Source of the DNA: JBEVEP01 sp040512755 | Lineage (GTDB): Bacteria > Pseudomonadota > Alphaproteobacteria > Rhizobiales > Rhizobiaceae | Assembly (NCBI GenBank): GCA_040512755.1 | Contig: JBEVEP010000400.1 | Coordinates: 1 to 10,497 of the forward strand | Reading direction: 5' to 3' | DNA: 10,497 bases | Part shown: one piece after another, positions 6,435 to 10,497 of the stretch | Layout of the letters: the number at the start of each line of letters is the position of its first letter | Position numbering within the stretch: position 1 is the first letter of the stretch | Position numbers and translations under genes: made by a program | The notes under the pieces: model-generated | Databases searched by the model: none | Told to the model about the DNA's origin: nothing | Seen by the model: the letters and a program-made list of their open reading frames with translations, nothing else

Positions 6435-7340
6435 TCATGCAAAGTCCCGCTCCTCTTTGTCAGGTGGCCTGAGCACGAGCAAGACGATAAGGGCGATGAA
6501 GACGGCGGCGTCGCGCCATTCGAGCGGAAAATATCCAGACCACAAGGCCTCGGCCAAGCCGAAGGCCGTCGCGCCGGCGGCCGCCCGAGATGGCGATTGA
6601 TAACCGCCCACCGCTGTAACGAACAGGATTTTCAAGCCGAAGAACAGGCCGGTTCCGAAGCTAATGTTCCCGAAGTAGAGCGCGGCAAGAATTCCGGCGA
6701 GAGCCGCGATCAACCCTCCGCCGACAACCGATCGATGGAAGATGCGGGAAACATCGACGCCGCACAGCCGCGCGGCATCCGGATCGTCGCTGACTGCTCG
6801 CCAAAGGCGTCCGAAAGCGGAGCGGGAAAGGAACATAGACAAGGCGACGACAACGAGGATGGCCGTGAAGCAATTGAGAAGCTGAATCACGGTCAGCGTC
6901 ACCCTGAATCCACCCGCCGAGGCGAAGACGACGGGCGAGGACAACATCGGCGGGAGCCAGAAATCCCGCGTGTCGGCCGCAATTCGCGCAAGCTCCATCA
7001 GGACGAGCGAAATGCCGAGCGTCGCTGTGACGAGCGTGTTCGGAGCACTGTTGGCGAGCGGAGCAAAGACCTGTCGGGAAAGGATGCTGCTGATCAGTGC
7101 CGCATAGGCGAATCCGGCGGCAATGCCGAGCGCGACGGTCGCCGGCAGCGTCATCCAGAGTACGTACCAGCCGAACACGGCGACGAGGATCATCGACTGC
7201 CCGGAAAAGGCAAACAGCGCGCCATAGGAGAGGTTGGTGCGATGAAGAACGCCGTTGGTCAGCACATATCCAAAGGCCAGCAACGCATAGAGGGCGCTTG
7301 CATGGAGTCCATTCAGAACCTGCTGCAGAAAATAGAGCAT
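6435..7340 (-). CDS. branched-chain amino acid/amide ABC transporter permease, LivH family
   Basis: This 301-residue inner-membrane permease has eight or so hydrophobic segments. It opens with the family-typical MLYFLQQVLNGLHASALYAL, and the region GRLWRAVSDDPDAARLCGVDVSRI (177-200) matches the cytoplasmic loop through which LivH-type permeases contact the ATPase. These proteins form half of the channel of high-affinity importers for branched-chain amino acids, amides or urea. The ATG at 7340 has AGGAGG close upstream. The partners normally encoded alongside (LivM, LivG, LivF and the binding protein) are absent in both directions: upstream is a divergent regulator gene, and downstream, after 307 bp, the TRAP operon. 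It is therefore an orphan component here and must borrow partners or be a relic. The frame is intact, with no stop or frameshift. It may be regulated through the divergent spacer. Confidence 0.88.
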   Translation of the reverse strand: MLYFLQQVLNGLHASALYALLAFGYVLTNGVLHRTNLSYGALFAFSGQSMILVAVFGWYVLWMTLPATVALGIAAGFAYAALISSILSRQVFAPLANSAPNTLVTATLGISLVLMELARIAADTRDFWLPPMLSSPVVFASAGGFRVTLTVIQLLNCFTAILVVVALSMFLSRSAFGRLWRAVSDDPDAARLCGVDVSRIFHRSVVGGGLIAALAGILAALYFGNISFGTGLFFGLKILFVTAVGGYQSPSRAAAGATAFGLAEALWSGYFPLEWRDAAVFIALIVLLVLRPPDKEERDFA

Positions 7341-7384
7341 GGACCTCCTGAACGACTGGCGGCCTCACCGAACGTGCAGTTTCA

Positions 7385-7420
7385 AATCTAACTTGTCAAA
7401 CTGTATTTACCAGTTAGATT
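7385..7420. promoter_or_regulatory. operator-like 9-bp inverted repeat in the livH/CGNR divergent spacer
   Basis: AATCTAACT (7385-7393) and AGTTAGATT (7412-7420) are perfect inverted arms, 18 bases apart, in an 88-bp spacer between divergent genes. The right arm covers the likely -10 of the regulator gene, and the left arm touches its -35. A second short pair, AACTG/CAGTT (7399-7403 and 7411-7415), lies inside. The minus strand also carries a perfect TTGACA (7399-7394) that could serve livH, but no good -10 follows. The likely binder is the adjacent CGNR protein; this is inferred from position. Confidence 0.5.
7393..7420 (+). promoter_or_regulatory. putative promoter of CGNR gene, leaderless or nearly so
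   Basis: TTGTCA (7393-7398), a 16-base spacer, then TAGATT (7415-7420). Transcription would begin at about 7427-7429, at or next to the ATG at 7429. No Shine-Dalgarno sequence precedes that ATG, which fits leaderless translation. Confidence 0.45.
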
Positions 7421-7428
7421 GTTGACGT

Positions 7429-8037
7429 ATGGCTGTTTCCTGGACACGTCATCGGTTCTCCGGCGGGACGCTCGCGCTCGATGCGGCGAACACGGTCGTT
7501 TATCGCGGCGATCCCATGCGAACCTTTGATCGGTTCGACAATCCCGGCGAAATCGCTTCCTTTGCGGCTGCGGCGACCGGATTTCGGGCGGCGGAACTCG
7601 CGCATCGTCAACTTGCGGTGCCCGATCCTCGGGCCATTCACGCGACGGTCCTGACCATTCGGGAGGCGACGGACCGGCTCTTCCGCGGTGCAGTTTCAAG
7701 TGGCGCGCTTGAGGCTGCCGCTCTGCCGCCTTTCCTCCGCGCATGCGCCGATGGGATCGAGGGAGGGGCCCGCGAAACCCATAGTCGCGGCGTCTCGGCA
7801 AATTCGGCAAAGGAGCTGATCGCATTCGAGGCTGCGCTGGCGGCGTCAGCTCTCGCCCTGCTGCCGGAGCAGAACTATCGCAGGATCAGGATTTGCCCCA
7901 ACTGCAACTGGCTGTTTCTCGACAGGAGCCGCAATGCCAGCCGCCTTTGGTGCGACATGGCCGTGTGCGGAAACAGGCAGAAGGCGAGACGGCACTATCG
8001 GCGCAGCAAGGGACTGAAGGAGGTCTATGATGCGTGA
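7429..8037 (+). CDS. CGNR zinc-finger / ABATE-domain regulator
   Basis: The protein has 202 residues. Its N-terminal part (about 1-145) fits the ABATE domain: an early LALDAANTV strand, then an Ala-rich helical region. The C-terminus is a clear CGNR zinc finger, with Cys156 and Cys159 (ICPNC) and Cys175 and Cys180, the last Cys opening the Cys-Gly-Asn-Arg motif at 180-183. A basic tail (KARRHYRRSK) suits nucleic-acid contact. Such proteins are presumed transcription regulators in soil alphaproteobacteria and actinobacteria, but few have known targets. The gene is divergent from the livH-type permease gene, with an operator-like dyad between, and overlaps the following lipoprotein gene. Control of itself and of the permease is therefore the simplest guess. 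The ATG at 7429 has no ribosome site, consistent with a leaderless mRNA; a later start would cut the conserved N-terminal motif. Confidence 0.88.
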   Translation: MAVSWTRHRFSGGTLALDAANTVVYRGDPMRTFDRFDNPGEIASFAAAATGFRAAELAHRQLAVPDPRAIHATVLTIREATDRLFRGAVSSGALEAAALPPFLRACADGIEGGARETHSRGVSANSAKELIAFEAALAASALALLPEQNYRRIRICPNCNWLFLDRSRNASRLWCDMAVCGNRQKARRHYRRSKGLKEVYDA

Positions 8038-8560
8038 TGCTCGAGTATCCATGACTTTCGCGCTGATCCTCGGCCTTCTCCTGGCGCTGGGAGCCTGCCG
8101 GGAAAGCGGCGGAGAGGGCGAACTCTTTGCGATCTCGGGAAAACTGTTTGTCTTCAACTATCGCGTCGCCACGGCAACCTACCTCGTCAACCTGAAGCCT
8201 CTGAAGCCGGTCGGAGAGGGCGAAACGGTGGTGGCGACGTTCGAGAATCCGGCCGGCGGCGATCCCATCGTCGTTCACCAGAAAATCTGGCCGAATCTCG
8301 ACAAGACGACAATCGAGAGCCCCCCGCTGCGCTGCGTGGTCAAGGATAGGCCGTACGCTGTTTCCGTTGAAATCAAGGGCGCTGACGGCGCCGTCCTCCA
8401 GACGATCAAGACAACGATGACGTCGTCCCAGGATCAGAAGATATTGCCGGACCGGCCGCTGGTCATCGGCCCGGCATACACGCCAAATCCCGAGCTTGCC
8501 GGCCGGCCAGGCGGGAAGCTGGACGTCACAAATGAAGCTGGTTGCCCGCCACCGGCCTGA
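8027..8560 (+). CDS. putative lipoprotein of unknown function
   Basis: The protein has 177 residues. It starts with a short charged segment, a hydrophobic run (about 10-23) and a lipobox LGAC with Cys24 as the lipidation site, so it is probably anchored in an envelope membrane facing the periplasm. The mature part alternates short hydrophobic stretches with turns (FVFNYRVATATYLVNL, VVATFENPAGGDPI, YAVSVEIKGADGAVLQTI), suggesting a beta-sandwich. Cys103 and Cys173 could form a disulfide. I do not recognise a characterised family; it reads as a conserved hypothetical. AAGGAGG (8017-8023) lies inside the end of the CGNR gene, and the starts ATG 8027 and ATG 8030 overlap that gene by 11 or 8 bases. 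Spacing slightly favours 8030. The two genes are almost surely cotranscribed and translationally coupled. No clear terminator follows. Confidence 0.78.
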   Translation: MMRDARVSMTFALILGLLLALGACRESGGEGELFAISGKLFVFNYRVATATYLVNLKPLKPVGEGETVVATFENPAGGDPIVVHQKIWPNLDKTTIESPPLRCVVKDRPYAVSVEIKGADGAVLQTIKTTMTSSQDQKILPDRPLVIGPAYTPNPELAGRPGGKLDVTNEAGCPPPA

Positions 8561-8807
8561 ATATTCTCCAGGAATGCTTGCGCCGTCGCTCAAGCCTTTC
8601 GAACCGGCGTAATTTTCATGCGTTAATGATGGCGGTCCCGAACCTTTGATGCGCGTTCGTGGCGATAAGAGAGCGGCTGTTGCTCATTGCGGGAACCGGT
8701 CGATTTTGTTTGACGCGGTATGGAATGGCGCAAAGACTGCGGGGCACCGAGCCCACGTTGGCCGTATCCCGAGTCGCGGACGCGGCCTCCGCAGGAGGAA
8801 AAGCTTC

Positions 8808-10497
8808 ATGACGCTGCACGACATTGCGCTCGACGACAAATTCGACCTGTCGAAGGAACGCATTTTCCTGTCGGGCTCTCAGGCCATTATCCGCATGCTG
8901 CTCATGCAGCGCGAGCGCGACCGCCGCATGGGACTGAGTACCGCCGGGTTTGTGTCGGGGTATCGAGGGTCACCGCTCGGCGGGCTCGATCAGCAGCTCT
9001 GGAAGGCGAAGCGCCAACTCGTGGGTTCGGACATCGTTTTCCAGCCGGGGCTCAACGAGGAGCTTGCCGCGACGGCTTGTTGGGGCACCCAACAGACCGA
9101 GCTGCTGGGCGAGGGCAAGCACGATGGCGTGTTCGCCCTCTGGTACGGGAAGGGGCCTGGCGTCGACCGGTCAGGCGACGTCTTCCGTCACGCCAATCTG
9201 GCCGGCACTTCGAAACATGGCGGTGTGCTCGCATTGATGGGCGACGATCATACGGCAGAGTCCTCTTCGATCGCACACGCGACCGAGTTCCTGTTCGTTG
9301 ACACGATGGTGCCGATCCTCAATCCCGCGGGCGTGCAGGAACTCATCGATTTCGGCATCTACGGCTATGCGCTGTCGCGTTTCGCGGGCACCTGGGCGGC
9401 GATCAAATGCGTGAAGGACAATATCGAGTCCACCGCTTCCGTGGATGTCTCCCTTGACCGGTTGAATATTGTCGTCCCGGAGTTCGACCTGCCTCCCGGC
9501 GGTCTCAATATCCGCTACGAGTTCGACCCCATCGGCCAGGAAGCGCGGCTTCACGAATACAAGCGCGCGGCAGCTTCGACGTTCATACGCGCCAACGGGC
9601 TGAACAGGATCATCTATTCCGGCGGGCGTAAGCCGAAGATAGGCATCATCACCGTCGGCAAAAGCTATCTCGACGTGCGCCAGGCGCTCGATGAACTCGG
9701 CATTGATGAACGGCGAGCCAATCAGATCGGCATTCGGCTTTTCAAGGTTGCCTGCCCTTGGCCCCTCGACATCGAGCACATCAAGGATTTTGCGCGTGGG
9801 CTGGAAATGATCATCGTCGTTGAGGAGAAGCGTTCGCTGATCGAAGTGCAAGTTCGCGAGGATCTCTACGGCACGTCGATGCAGCCTTTGGTCGTCGGCA
9901 AGAGGGATGAGCGCGGGGAATGGCTTTTCCCGGCGAAGGGCGCGCTCGATCCCAACGATATCGCGATCGCGATAGGTGAACGCGTCCTCAAAGTGATCGG
10001 CGCTTCGGAGGAGATCGGCGCGCGGGTGCGGCAACTGCGACAGTACCAGGCAATGCTCGCCGATACCGACGATGTCGCGCAGCGCATGCCATATTTCTGT
10101 TCGGGTTGTCCTCACAATTCATCGACCAAAGTGCCGGAAGGCTCGATTGCGGGCGGTGGCATAGGCTGCCATTTCATGGCGCTCTGGATGGACCGTTCAA
10201 CTGTCGGCTTTACGATGATGGGCGGGGAGGGTGCGCAGTGGGTGGGACAGGCCCCTTTCTCCAAGCGAGAGCATTTCTTCCAGAATCTTGGTGATGGCAC
10301 CTACAACCATTCCGGTGTGCTCGCACTCCGTTTTGCGCTCGCGACCGGCGTGAATATTACCTACAAAATCCTCTACAACGATGCCGTCGCAATGACCGGT
10401 GGCCAGCCGCACGAAGGAAACCTGACGGTTGACACGATTGCCCGTCAGGTGCGCGCCGAAGGGGTCGAGCGTATCGCGGTCGTCACCGACGAGCCCG
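8808..10497 (+). CDS. indolepyruvate:ferredoxin oxidoreductase, fused alpha/gamma type (3' end outside window)
   Basis: The frame is open from ATG 8808 to the window end (563 codons; the family is usually about 1,100-1,200). AGGAGGAA (8793-8800) decides the start. The N-terminal pyrimidine-binding domain shows GFVSGYRGSPLGGLDQQLW (47-65), GLNEELAATA (81-90), with the likely TPP-activating Glu, and YGKGPGVDRSGD (113-124). A transketolase-C-like domain lies about 240-390. The TPP-binding domain begins with YFCSGCPHNSSTKVPEGS (Cys431, Cys434), followed by MGGEGAQWVGQAPF near 470-484 and LYNDAVAMTGGQ. The family oxidatively decarboxylates arylpyruvates and related 2-oxo acids to acyl-CoA, passing electrons to ferredoxin. 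In the aerobic fused form the gamma (POR) part and a DUF6537 region lie C-terminally, here beyond the edge. The 247-bp upstream gap has a TTGACG (8710-8715) but no convincing -10. It is likely a separate unit from the lipoprotein gene. Confidence 0.93.
   Translation, partial: MTLHDIALDDKFDLSKERIFLSGSQAIIRMLLMQRERDRRMGLSTAGFVSGYRGSPLGGLDQQLWKAKRQLVGSDIVFQPGLNEELAATACWGTQQTELLGEGKHDGVFALWYGKGPGVDRSGDVFRHANLAGTSKHGGVLALMGDDHTAESSSIAHATEFLFVDTMVPILNPAGVQELIDFGIYGYALSRFAGTWAAIKCVKDNIESTASVDVSLDRLNIVVPEFDLPPGGLNIRYEFDPIGQEARLHEYKRAAASTFIRANGLNRIIYSGGRKPKIGIITVGKSYLDVRQALDELGIDERRANQIGIRLFKVACPWPLDIEHIKDFARGLEMIIVVEEKRSLIEVQVREDLYGTSMQPLVVGKRDERGEWLFPAKGALDPNDIAIAIGERVLKVIGASEEIGARVRQLRQYQAMLADTDDVAQRMPYFCSGCPHNSSTKVPEGSIAGGGIGCHFMALWMDRSTVGFTMMGGEGAQWVGQAPFSKREHFFQNLGDGTYNHSGVLALRFALATGVNITYKILYNDAVAMTGGQPHEGNLTVDTIARQVRAEGVERIAVVTDEP

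Noticed and set aside
6426..7391. Plus-strand frame of 321 residues, very hydrophilic
   Set aside because: It is antisense to the LivH-type gene, whose membrane segments and family motifs are clear.
8616..8819. Minus-strand frame of 67 residues in the gap before the oxidoreductase
   Set aside because: It has no ribosome site or recognisable features, and it overlaps the ribosome site of the real gene.
8720..9301. Plus-strand frame of 193 residues at the start of the oxidoreductase gene
   Set aside because: It is an Arg-rich shadow frame. The overlapping frame from 8808 has a strong ribosome site and conserved motifs.
9171..10115. Minus-strand frame of 314 residues
   Set aside because: It is antisense to the indolepyruvate oxidoreductase. 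It is open only because of GC-rich codon use.

Overview
The window looks like a high-GC chromosomal segment from an alphaproteobacterium, most likely of the order Hyphomicrobiales (Rhizobiales). The grounds are the codon use, two Tat-exported TRAP receptors of the TakP type, an Inh-like protein, a CGNR regulator, and a large fused indolepyruvate:ferredoxin oxidoreductase of the aerobic bacterial type. I saw no RNA gene, insertion sequence, phage gene or CRISPR array. The placement is by eye and no database was searched.

Layout. Left edge (1-1163): the 3' end of a small exported protein resembling Inh/AprI protease inhibitors faces a class I glutamine-amidotransferase-like hydrolase (PuuD family), with a gap of only 6 bp. 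Middle (1164-6127): two tandem paralogous TRAP receptor genes on the plus strand, each with its own promoter-like element, Shine-Dalgarno site and terminator. They converge on one minus-strand operon for the small and large TRAP membrane subunits, and a strong bidirectional terminator separates the two sides. Right of this (6128-8560): a lone LivH-type ABC permease on the minus strand is divergent from a CGNR zinc-finger regulator, which overlaps a small lipoprotein gene. The 88-bp divergent spacer holds a 9-bp inverted repeat lying over the regulator's promoter. Right edge (8808-10497): the first 563 codons of a fused indolepyruvate:ferredoxin oxidoreductase, cut by the window end.

How the genes may work together. 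The two receptors resemble TakP, a sodium-dependent 2-oxo acid binder, and the single permease operon presumably serves both. The oxidoreductase decarboxylates aryl or branched 2-oxo acids, the LivH homologue belongs to the amino-acid/amide uptake family, and PuuD-like enzymes act on gamma-glutamyl compounds. A shared theme of amino-acid and 2-oxo-acid scavenging is therefore reasonable, but it is inferred from family membership and proximity only.

Nothing here is clearly a new system. The most useful leads are the two-receptor/one-permease TRAP arrangement with a matching promoter motif, and the CGNR/LivH/lipoprotein unit with its operator-like dyad.
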